Origin: Pseudoduganella armeniaca
GTDB taxonomy: Bacteria; Pseudomonadota; Gammaproteobacteria; Burkholderiales; Burkholderiaceae_D
Direction: 5' to 3'
Length of the DNA stretch: 64,000 nt
NCBI RefSeq assembly: GCF_003028855.1
Contig: NZ_CP028324.1
Span: 4,836,001 to 4,900,000 of the forward strand
Under the pieces are notes generated by a model. That model was given only the letters and a program-made list of their open reading frames with translations, did not search any database and was not told where the DNA came from. Shown in pieces: positions 53,507 to 61,593 of the stretch (position 1 is the first letter of the stretch; each line of letters starts with the position of its first letter). The position numbers were made by a program, and so were the translations under genes.

Positions 53507-56022
53507 GACCGTTCCAGCGCGGTCTGCAGCGCCGCCAGCAGCCGCTCAGGCTGTACCGGCTTGACCAGATGCAGTTCGAATCCGGCCGCGGCGCTGCGCG
53601 CGACGTCTTCCGGCTGGCCATAGCCACTCAATGCGATCAGCCGGCACTGCCCGCCACCAGGTCGGCGGCGAATCTCGCGTGCCAGTTCATGCCCGCTCAT
53701 GATGGGCAGGCCGATATCGAGCAGGGCCACTTCAGGGCGCATGAGCTCGAACCGCGTCAAGGCTGTAAGCGGATCATGGCAGACCTCTACCTTGCAATGG
53801 TACTGCTCCAGCAGCATGCCCAGCATGCGCACCGCATCGACGTTATCGTCCACCAGAAGTACCCGGCACCCGTGCGGCAAGCCCTGCGCCCGACCAGCGG
53901 CCACGACCATATTTCGCGTCGTGCTCAGGGCCAGGCTGATGACGAACTCGCTGCCGAGGCCGGGGCCGTCGCTGTGCGCTTCGATCGAGCCGCCATGCAG
54001 CTCGACGAGCCGGCGCGCCAGGGACAGTCCCACCCCCAACCCTCCTTCGGCACGGTCGATGCCGCGTTCTCCTTGATAGAACAGATCGAACACCTGGCGT
54101 AACTCTTCCGCAGTCATGCCGCGGCCGTTGTCGGCAACCGCGATGCGCACGCGCCCATCCCGTGCCTGCGCGGACAGGCGTATCGTGCCGCCGCGGGGTG
54201 TATATCGGGCGGCATTGATGAGGACGTTCGCAATCACCTGTACCAGGCGTGCATCGTCGGCCTCCACCTGCAGGCCGTTCGCGACCGTCAGTTCAAGGTG
54301 GTGCCCGCGGGCTCGGATTTCGGCAGACGCTATCTCGGCCGCCTTGTCGAGCAGCGGTCGAAGCTCCAGGTGAGCCAGTTTAAGGGTGACCTTGCCTTGC
54401 GTGACGCGGGCGATATCGAGCAGGTCATCGACCAGGCGCACCAGATGGTCGACCTGGCGCCGGATCACCCCGCGCTCCGGTGCCAGGCTGGCGCCACCGC
54501 GCAGCTCCATCATCTCCAGCGCCATGATGATCGGCGCCAGCGGGTTGCGCAGCTCATGCCCGAGCATGGCGAGAAACTGGTCCTTGTTGCGGTTGGCGTC
54601 GCGCAGCGTGGCCAGCACTGCCTCGCGTTCGTCGCGCGCCTGTTCGAGCTTCAACCTCGCCAGCACGTGCTCCGTCACATCCACCGCGCTCAGGACGATG
54701 CCATCGGCGCTGCCATCGATGCCGTACAGCGGCTCCAGGCCGAGCCGCAGGTAGCGCCCGGCGCGTATCTCCTCCAGGCACACTTCCTCGGCGCTGTAAG
54801 GCATGCCGCTTGCCTGGACCTGCCGCAGCAGTCGGTGCAACTGGCCGTTCGCCGCGGCCGGGAGCGCCTCGACGAACGGCCTGTCACGCAGCCCGGGCTG
54901 GCCCGTCAATTCGATGAAGCGATCGTTGACGAGCGTAATCCGCAAGGCTGGGCCGCTCAACAACGCGGTCGCCACAGGCGAGCGCAGGATCATCTGGTCA
55001 CGCTGGGCCAGCGCCATGTCCCGTTCGTGGCGCTGGGTCGCATCGCGGGTGAAACAGCGGGTATAGCGCAGCTTGCCGTTCTCGAAGCAGCCATTGGAAT
55101 GGATGAGTACGTGGCGAATGCTGCCGTCGCGGCAGCGCAATCGGGCCGGCTGGTCGTAAAGGGTCTCACCATGCATCAGCATATCGAGGATGAGTTCGAT
55201 GACGTCGGCGTCGGCATGGAACTCGGCGATATGGTGGCCCACGTACTCGTCCCAGCGATAACCCAGCAGTGCAAGCTCGGCCTTGTTGGCCCAGAGGATC
55301 ATGCCATCCGGCCCCACGCGATGGATACCCTCTGCCGCATTGTCGAGGAAATCGGCCAGGTCGGCCTCGCGGTCGGCCGCGCGTTGTTCGGCATCGCGCC
55401 GCCGGGCGATCTCGCCGTTCAGCGCGAGTGCGCGGCGTTGCTGTTCGAGCTGTTCCAGTGGATCGCCCCGTCGCAACGATCCCGAGTCGGTGTGTGCGCG
55501 ACAGATGGAGGCAAAGCTGTCGGCCAGCTCCAGTGTCGGGAACAACGACCACGGGTAGGCACAAAACAACGAGAATGGCGTGTGCGCGGCCAGGCCGTTC
55601 CACAGCTCTTCCAGGTGGACCGCCGCGTCGAAACGATCGCGAGCACAGAGCAGCGCAACCATTTCGCCGTAAGCGTGGAGCGGTTTCCCGGGCCGCCCGG
55701 CAGCGCGCACGAGGTTGCCGATGACCGCATCGAAGCGCGCGGCGTCCGGCCAGTCGCCGACGGTAAACTGGTCCAAGGTCGCTGCGGCATCGAGCACGAT
55801 CAGGCGAGTCAGGTCGGCCGGGGCGAACGCAGCCCGCAGCAGCGCGAGGACTTTTTCGACCCGTGCACTGGTGGCGACCAATATCGCTCCGCCGCCCTGC
55901 GTCAGCGCGTCGGCGAGATGCGATGCAATCTCTTCGGCCAGCAGGGCCTCGTCGTCGTAGAACCGGACGAAGTGCCCTTCGCCGGCGTCGCATGAAGTAT
56001 GAACGCAGTGTTCGTGGAACAT
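53503..56022 (-). CDS. MEDS-PAS-PAS hybrid histidine kinase with receiver
   Basis: 839 residues. MEDS-like domain (GEGHFVRFYDDEALLAEEI, GGGAILVAT; 12-180), two PAS domains (about 222-335 and 345-450), HisKA with H489 in MLGHELRNPLAPI, HATPase_c (NVLINAARYTPRGG, DNGRGM, GGLGVGLSLARRL), and a C-terminal receiver with VLLVDDN, Asp in VALLDIGLP and Lys in LVKP. No DNA-binding output. AAGG precedes ATG 56022. It may pass phosphate to a partner regulator elsewhere. Confidence 0.92.
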   Translation of the reverse strand: MFHEHCVHTSCDAGEGHFVRFYDDEALLAEEIASHLADALTQGGGAILVATSARVEKVLALLRAAFAPADLTRLIVLDAAATLDQFTVGDWPDAARFDAVIGNLVRAAGRPGKPLHAYGEMVALLCARDRFDAAVHLEELWNGLAAHTPFSLFCAYPWSLFPTLELADSFASICRAHTDSGSLRRGDPLEQLEQQRRALALNGEIARRRDAEQRAADREADLADFLDNAAEGIHRVGPDGMILWANKAELALLGYRWDEYVGHHIAEFHADADVIELILDMLMHGETLYDQPARLRCRDGSIRHVLIHSNGCFENGKLRYTRCFTRDATQRHERDMALAQRDQMILRSPVATALLSGPALRITLVNDRFIELTGQPGLRDRPFVEALPAAANGQLHRLLRQVQASGMPYSAEEVCLEEIRAGRYLRLGLEPLYGIDGSADGIVLSAVDVTEHVLARLKLEQARDEREAVLATLRDANRNKDQFLAMLGHELRNPLAPIIMALEMMELRGGASLAPERGVIRRQVDHLVRLVDDLLDIARVTQGKVTLKLAHLELRPLLDKAAEIASAEIRARGHHLELTVANGLQVEADDARLVQVIANVLINAARYTPRGGTIRLSAQARDGRVRIAVADNGRGMTAEELRQVFDLFYQGERGIDRAEGGLGVGLSLARRLVELHGGSIEAHSDGPGLGSEFVISLALSTTRNMVVAAGRAQGLPHGCRVLLVDDNVDAVRMLGMLLEQYHCKVEVCHDPLTALTRFELMRPEVALLDIGLPIMSGHELAREIRRRPGGGQCRLIALSGYGQPEDVARSAAAGFELHLVKPVQPERLLAALQTALERS

Positions 56023-56141
56023 TCTTGGCCTTGGTGCCCTGCCCCGGAATCGGGGCAATACCGTTCATTTTAACGCACGTGGGGCTTACCGAAAGTCAGC
56101 AGGTATGGTAAAAGTGTGTCCAGGACAACTCATATCCAGTG

Positions 56142-56169
56142 ACCGTACCGTCTCCAACGACGGTACGGT
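56142..56169. repeat. 11-bp hairpin between the PilZ and MEDS genes
   Basis: ACCGTACCGTC (56142-56152) and GACGGTACGGT (56159-56169) pair across TCCAAC. It lies 70 bp after the PilZ stop on the minus strand; no T-run follows, so its role is unclear. Confidence 0.6.
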
Positions 56170-56239
56170 ACGGGCCACGTCGGCGTCGGCCGATCGGGCG
56201 ATCACGAAGCACCCTTCTCGATCTACAGGCTGCTACAGA

Positions 56240-56563
56240 TCAACTTTCACTACAGTACTTATCGATCAGTATCTGCTGTTCTCGCTCGACGGTAAGGAAT
56301 GCAAAGCCGGTACGAAACTCGTCGGCACTGAGCGTGCAATTGGTGACACGGCCAGTCACGGCGATTGCATGCATCCGCCCTCCCAGCGGCAGCATGAAAT
56401 GAATGCGGGCGTCGGCCCCCGCCGCGGTGGCCATCGGCAGCAGGATGGCGATGCCGTGGCTGCTGATGTCGAAGGTCCGCCCCGCCGCAGAACGGGAGCT
56501 GATTTCAACGGTAGCGCGCACTCGTAAAATGCGCCTGCGGGCCAGTCTTTTTTCGGCATCCAT
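56240..56563 (-). CDS. PilZ-domain c-di-GMP receptor, 107 aa
   Basis: A stand-alone PilZ domain. The RxxxR motif is R10-R14 in RRILR and the DxSxxG motif is D32-S34-G37 in FDISSHGIAI; both are intact, so c-di-GMP binding is expected. ATG 56563 has AAGGA 6 nt upstream. Directly after the stop of the PAS-GAF kinase gene (44 bp), on the same strand, hence likely one unit. A GGDEF-EAL enzyme is encoded nearby on the other strand. Confidence 0.92.
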   Translation of the reverse strand: MDAEKRLARRRILRVRATVEISSRSAAGRTFDISSHGIAILLPMATAAGADARIHFMLPLGGRMHAIAVTGRVTNCTLSADEFRTGFAFLTVEREQQILIDKYCSES

Positions 56564-56607
56564 ACGTTTTCCTTCTTGATATCGCAGTCGCTTCGGCGGC
56601 GTCGAGC

Positions 56608-58746
56608 CTAGCCACCACGCCAGCTGCGCAAGGTCGACAACACGGTCAACAGCTCCGCGGGCTCGACCGGCTTGGCCACATGCATCTGGAAACCGCTCGT
56701 CAATGCCCTCATGCGGTCCTGCACGCGTGCATACGCAGTCAGCGCGACCGCGGGCGCGGCGGGACGCCGCTCGGCGCTCTCGCGGCGGCGCACCTCGGCA
56801 ATGAACGCATGGCCATCCATGCCGGGCATGCCGATGTCGCTGACGATCATGTCCGGCCGGATTCCCTCCCACAGCACCAGTCCCGACTCGGCGTCGCTGG
56901 CCGTTTCCACGATGGCCCCCGCGCCGGTGAGGATCGCAGCGAGCATGTTCCTGGCGTCATCGTCGTCTTCCACCAGCAGCACCACCGCCCCTGCCAGGCT
57001 GAACTGATTCATATCGATGGGACCATGGTACGAGCCGGCGGAGACCTGTGGCGCTGCCGCCTGAGCCTGCGCGCTTGCAAGGGGCGCGATAGGCAGTACC
57101 ACGGTAAAGGAAGCACCGCTGCCGAGCCCTTCGCTGTGTGCCGACACGGTACCGCCATGCAGTTCGACCAGTTTTTTCACGATCGCCAGTCCCAGGCCCA
57201 GGCCGCCATGCTTGCGGCTCGATGTGGCGTCGACTTGCGTGAAACTGTCGAAGATTCGAGGCAGGTATTCCTGCGGGATCCCGGCGCCGTTGTCGGCAAC
57301 GACGATGTGAATGCTCGAATGGTGCCGCTGCAAGGCGACGTGCACGCGGCCACCCTTCGGTGTGAATTTGATCGCGTTGGACATCAGGTTCCAGACGATT
57401 TGCTGCAGCCGCTCCGGATCGCCGGAAACGGGGCCGGCCAGCGGATCGACGACCATCTGGATGCTGAGCGATTTCGCGATGGCGGCGGGGCGGACAGCCT
57501 CCACCGCCGCCTCGACCGACGGCTGCGGCGAGAACAGCTGCACGTTCAGGCGCAACTTGCCGCTGACGATGCGCGAAATGTCCAGCAGGTCCTCGACGAT
57601 CTGCGCTTGCGCCCTGGCATTGCGCTCGATGGTTTCGATCGCCCGCTGCGCCATTGGTCCGTCCAGCTTGCCCGAGGTGAGCATGTGGGACCAGCCCAGA
57701 ATGGACGTCAGTGGCGTGCGCAGCTCATGCGAGACTGTCGCGAGAAACTGGTCCTTGGCTTCGTTGGCGCGTGCCGCTTCTTCGTACAGCCGGTGCTTGT
57801 CCGCAGCTTCCTGCTCTGCACGCTTCTTGGCGAACAATGCCTCCTGGTAGAGCGAGGCCTTGTTCAGTCCAATCGCGGCCTGCGCCGCAAGTGTCTCGAC
57901 GACGCGCTCGTGCTCCTCCGTGAAAACCCCACGATCCTTGTGCCCGAAGAACAGCCCGCCGATGACCTCGTTTTCGCTCGATTTGACCGCCACGGCCAGA
58001 TATGAGCAGACCGGCAGATGTCCCGCCGGCATGCCGTGATAGGGCGCCATCTTGCCGTAACGCGGGTCCTGGCGAATATCGTCACTGCGGATCGTGCCCT
58101 CGCCACGAAACGTGGGACCGAACAGGTGCGTGTTGCGCGGCAGGGGGAAGCGGGAAAAATGCTCCTTGGGCACGCCAGCGATGGTATATAGCGTGTACGA
58201 CTCGCCGGCCTCGTTGCGCACGTTGTAGAAGAATGCGCCGAACTGGGCGCCCGTCAAGGCGGTCGCGGCGTCCGTCACGGCCTGGACGATCTTCTCGTGA
58301 TCGAATTCCTGCACGATCAGCATGCCGATCCGCTGCAACGCCTCGCGCTCGCGCTCCCGCGCCAGACCGCCCCGGGCATCCTGCACTTCGATGACTGTGC
58401 CAACGACCCGGTCTTCACGCCGAATCGGACTCGCCGTAAACGTGACCGGGTACAGCGTGCCGTCCTTGTGGACAAAAACTTCCTCGCCGTGTTCCTGCAT
58501 GTTTGCCGGCGCGGCGCGATCGATCGGGCACTCGGCCAGGGGGTATGGGCTGCCGTCCGGACGCGTGTGGTGCACAAAATCGTGCAGCGGAGCACCTTGC
58601 ACTTCGGCAAGGGAAAAGCCAGTGAGCTGCTCGGCCGCGGGATTCATGTAGACACAGTGCTGGCGCTCGTCCATGATGAACAACGCAACTGTCGCGTTGG
58701 TACATAAGTCCTGCAGATCGAGCAGACTTTCCGCAGTCTGGGTCAT
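56608..58746 (-). CDS. PAS-GAF hybrid histidine kinase with receiver
   Basis: 712 residues: PAS domain (12-125), GAF domain (about 145-300, DVNVRNEAGES region), HisKA with H340 in TVSHELRTPLTSI, HATPase_c (NLMSNAIKFTPKGG, DNGAGIP, GGLGLGLAIVKKLVE), and receiver with VLLVEDDDD, Asp in DMIVSDIGMPGMDG and Lys in VAKPVEP. The box HELRTP is the common kinase form, unlike HELRNP of its neighbours. No membrane segment. ATG 58746 was chosen because the PAS starts there. Upstream of the PilZ gene on the same strand. Confidence 0.92.
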   Translation of the reverse strand: MTQTAESLLDLQDLCTNATVALFIMDERQHCVYMNPAAEQLTGFSLAEVQGAPLHDFVHHTRPDGSPYPLAECPIDRAAPANMQEHGEEVFVHKDGTLYPVTFTASPIRREDRVVGTVIEVQDARGGLAREREREALQRIGMLIVQEFDHEKIVQAVTDAATALTGAQFGAFFYNVRNEAGESYTLYTIAGVPKEHFSRFPLPRNTHLFGPTFRGEGTIRSDDIRQDPRYGKMAPYHGMPAGHLPVCSYLAVAVKSSENEVIGGLFFGHKDRGVFTEEHERVVETLAAQAAIGLNKASLYQEALFAKKRAEQEAADKHRLYEEAARANEAKDQFLATVSHELRTPLTSILGWSHMLTSGKLDGPMAQRAIETIERNARAQAQIVEDLLDISRIVSGKLRLNVQLFSPQPSVEAAVEAVRPAAIAKSLSIQMVVDPLAGPVSGDPERLQQIVWNLMSNAIKFTPKGGRVHVALQRHHSSIHIVVADNGAGIPQEYLPRIFDSFTQVDATSSRKHGGLGLGLAIVKKLVELHGGTVSAHSEGLGSGASFTVVLPIAPLASAQAQAAAPQVSAGSYHGPIDMNQFSLAGAVVLLVEDDDDARNMLAAILTGAGAIVETASDAESGLVLWEGIRPDMIVSDIGMPGMDGHAFIAEVRRRESAERRPAAPAVALTAYARVQDRMRALTSGFQMHVAKPVEPAELLTVLSTLRSWRGG

Positions 58747-58813
58747 GGGTGAATTTCCAAAAATGAACGGATGATACGATAATGGTGCCCACACTGGCGC
58801 ACGGCCGAGCTGC

Positions 58814-61057
58814 TCAGGCAACGAGCTGCTTGATGCACTCGACCAACAGCTCAACTGGCACCGGCTTGGTAAGGTGACGGTCGAATCCCGCTTCCACCGC
58901 CCTGGCCTTCTCCACCGGCAAGCCATATCCCGTCACCGCGACCAGCCGGATGCCGGCCGTGTCCGGGTCGGCCTTCAGTTGTCGGGCAACCTCATGGCCG
59001 GAGATGTCCGGCATATCGATATCGATCAATGCCACCAAAGGCCGCGTCTGGCGCGCCAGTTCCAGGCCACGCCGGCCGTTTTCCGCCGCCTGCACACTGA
59101 AACCATGCGTCGTCAACATCAGTACCATCAGATCGCGGACGTCGGGATTGTCCTCCACGACGATCACGCTGGCTCCGGTACCCTCGCCCACCGTGGCCGG
59201 CGCACTCACTGCCGCCGGGACAATTGGCAGGGCGGGGAAACGCAGGGTAAAGACGCTGCCCTGGCCAACACCCGGGCTGCGCGCTTCCAGCGTGCCACCG
59301 TGCTGCGCTGCCAATGACTTCACAACCGCCAGGCCGATGCCAAGGCCGCCCTTGGCCCGGTTCACGACCTGGCCCTGGACGAACACATCCTGTGCCTTTT
59401 CCAGCAATTCGGCCGACATGCCGATGCCATTGTCCGCAATGGCCAGGACCGCCTGCCCATCCTCTTGGCGTAGTGCCAGCTGCACCGTTCCGCCGCGGGG
59501 CGTGTATTTCAAGGCATTATCGACCAGGTTGCAAATCATCTGTTCGATCCTGGTCGGGTCGCCTTCGATCGTGACGCCAGTCAGCTCGGCCTCGATCCGG
59601 TGCGTTTGCATCGCGCCGCGGGCCTCGAACCCGGTCAGGCAGGTCTGCACGGCTTGCTTCAGGTCGACCGGTGCCCGCCGCAGATTGACCTTGCCGCTTA
59701 GGATGCGGTGCGCGTCCAGCAGATCATCGACGAGCTTGGTCAGATGCTGGCTCTGCCGAGCAATGATCGTCCCGATCCTGGCGATCTGGGCCTGGTCGCC
59801 CGCGACACGATCGAGCAAGGTCGATCCCGACACGATGGCGGCCAGCGGATTGCGCAGTTCGTGGCCGAGCATGGCGAGAAACTCGTCCTTCGAGCGGTTT
59901 TGCTCCTCCGCGAGCTGGCGCGCCTGCACGGCCTGGTGCAGGTGCTCTTGCCGGCTCCGCTCGGCCGCGGCCAGCATGCTGCCGGCGTCGTGCAGCGAGC
60001 GCTGCAGGCGGTTCATCTCCTCGACGCGCAGGTCGGCGACCGGCGGAATCTCATAGCACGGCAACATGTCGGCGGCGGCCGAGACATGCCTGATCGACCT
60101 CAGCAGGCGACGACTGAACAGCACGGCGCCGCCCAGGGCCAGCAGGATGGCGATGAGAAATCCAGCGGCAAGCAGCGCCACCGACTGTGCCGCCGTTCGC
60201 TCGATTTCCGCAACAGGTACACCGACGCCGACCGTCCATCCTGTCAGCGACGAGCGCTCCCACGCGCCGTACATTTCTATCCCATCGCGCGTGTACGCCC
60301 GGGATACACCTTCAAACCCTGCCAGGATTGTGCGCAAGCGTTCGGGCCGTGGCGGCTTCCCCACGAACTTGTCCGGATGGCGGTTGCGGGCGATGGTGAT
60401 GCCCTGCTTGTCGAACACGGCAATCAGCCACGAGCCGGGGACGTCCTGCGCCGGCAGCAAGCGGTTGAGATGATCGACGAACATCCATTCGTTCACGACC
60501 ACCCGACGGCCGTCGCGCAGGCCAACAGGGTACTCGACGCCGACGACGTATTTGCCGGTCGCGCTTCCCTTGATGAGGTCGCTGAAAACCGGGCCGGTAC
60601 CCGCCAGCACATGGCGTACGCGCGCCTTGGCCGCCACGCCAGGCGGCGCGATCGGGCTGCCATACTCGCGTACGGTATTGAATATCTGCTGTCCGGTTTC
60701 GTCGAGCAGGGCCGCCCTGATGCCGGCGCGGGTGTTGGCCGCGGTGGCCTGCTCATAAAATTGTTTGAAGTCGCCAGCATGCAAGACGCGTGACGTGCTC
60801 AGGGTGTGCGCCGTGGCCATTGCAAACGTCATCTCGCGGTCCATAACATTGACGGACGCGCGCGCCAACTCCTGCATGCTGCGCAAGGCGGCCTTGCGCT
60901 CGGCCTTCAGCAGTACGTCGAGCGCGAGCACCGAGAACAGTACGGTCGGCACGAGCACGGCCAACACCAGTAGCGCAATGTGCGACCGCACCTTCATGGG
61001 TGTCCGACGACAGCGCGACACGGCTGCACCGACGCGGCGAACAGCGAATCGAGCCAT
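58814..61057 (-). CDS. Membrane hybrid histidine kinase with extracytoplasmic sensor
   Basis: 747 residues. Two membrane helices (about 25-49 and 292-314) enclose a periplasmic Cache-like sensor region, followed by a HAMP-like/coiled segment, HisKA with H399 in MLGHELRNPLAAI, HATPase_c (NLVDNALKYTPRGG, DNGIGM, GGLGIGLAVVKSLA), and a receiver with VIVVEDN, Asp in ALIDIDMPDISG and Lys in LTKP. ATG 61057 overlaps the stop of the lone receiver gene (TGATG), so the pair is translationally coupled; a later ATG at 60997 is also possible. Confidence 0.9.
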   Translation of the reverse strand: MARFAVRRVGAAVSRCRRTPMKVRSHIALLVLAVLVPTVLFSVLALDVLLKAERKAALRSMQELARASVNVMDREMTFAMATAHTLSTSRVLHAGDFKQFYEQATAANTRAGIRAALLDETGQQIFNTVREYGSPIAPPGVAAKARVRHVLAGTGPVFSDLIKGSATGKYVVGVEYPVGLRDGRRVVVNEWMFVDHLNRLLPAQDVPGSWLIAVFDKQGITIARNRHPDKFVGKPPRPERLRTILAGFEGVSRAYTRDGIEMYGAWERSSLTGWTVGVGVPVAEIERTAAQSVALLAAGFLIAILLALGGAVLFSRRLLRSIRHVSAAADMLPCYEIPPVADLRVEEMNRLQRSLHDAGSMLAAAERSRQEHLHQAVQARQLAEEQNRSKDEFLAMLGHELRNPLAAIVSGSTLLDRVAGDQAQIARIGTIIARQSQHLTKLVDDLLDAHRILSGKVNLRRAPVDLKQAVQTCLTGFEARGAMQTHRIEAELTGVTIEGDPTRIEQMICNLVDNALKYTPRGGTVQLALRQEDGQAVLAIADNGIGMSAELLEKAQDVFVQGQVVNRAKGGLGIGLAVVKSLAAQHGGTLEARSPGVGQGSVFTLRFPALPIVPAAVSAPATVGEGTGASVIVVEDNPDVRDLMVLMLTTHGFSVQAAENGRRGLELARQTRPLVALIDIDMPDISGHEVARQLKADPDTAGIRLVAVTGYGLPVEKARAVEAGFDRHLTKPVPVELLVECIKQLVA

Positions 61058-61428
61058 CAAGCCGCCCATGTCGCCTCGCGTCTGACCAATGCAATCAGCT
61101 CCTGCGGCTCGTAAGGTACGACAATGTACCGATTGGCGCCGCTGGCGATGCCGTTCGCGATATCCTGCGCCGTGATGAAGGCGGCGGAGATGTGGATGAC
61201 ACGGATCACGCACATCGCCGGGTCGGCCTTGATCCTGCGGCAGACTTCGATGCCATCCATATCCGGCAAACGCACGTCCAGCAGCACGAGCACGGGAAGC
61301 AATGCCGCAGCCATGCTGAGCGCATCCCGCCCAGTGCCAGCCTCAGCAACGACGAACCCGGCATTGCGGAGCAGGCGCGTCTTGGCATATCGCGCATGCT
61401 CGGAATCGTCGACATTCAGTATCAGCAT
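61057..61428 (-). CDS. Single-domain receiver with a missing switch lysine
   Basis: 123 residues, a receiver only: acidic pocket NVDDSE (D7-D8), phosphoaccepting D51 in LLDVRLPDMDG, and S81 in HISA. The conserved lysine of the switch is Val: the usual KP motif reads YIVVPYEP, with V104. Such a change usually disturbs the phosphorylation-driven switch. It is coupled to the membrane hybrid kinase by a TGATG overlap. ATG 61428 begins MLILNVDDSE; the longer frame is not supported. Confidence 0.88.
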   Translation of the reverse strand: MLILNVDDSEHARYAKTRLLRNAGFVVAEAGTGRDALSMAAALLPVLVLLDVRLPDMDGIEVCRRIKADPAMCVIRVIHISAAFITAQDIANGIASGANRYIVVPYEPQELIALVRREATWAA

Positions 61429-61593
61429 TCTGGTGGTCACAAAACCTCTACGGTAAGCATGGATTGTAGCAGAGGTGAAATAATGACAACGTCGCAGAAG
61501 TGGCCTCTGCGGTGTGGCGTCGGCCCTGCGTGCATGGCACGGTCGTTGCACCAACGTTACACGCGACCAGATACTTCCGGCGCCACCAAGGCC

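Noticed and set aside
56105..56527. Plus-strand 140-codon frame over the PilZ gene
   Set aside because: Antisense to the PilZ gene with its intact motifs; no ribosome binding site.
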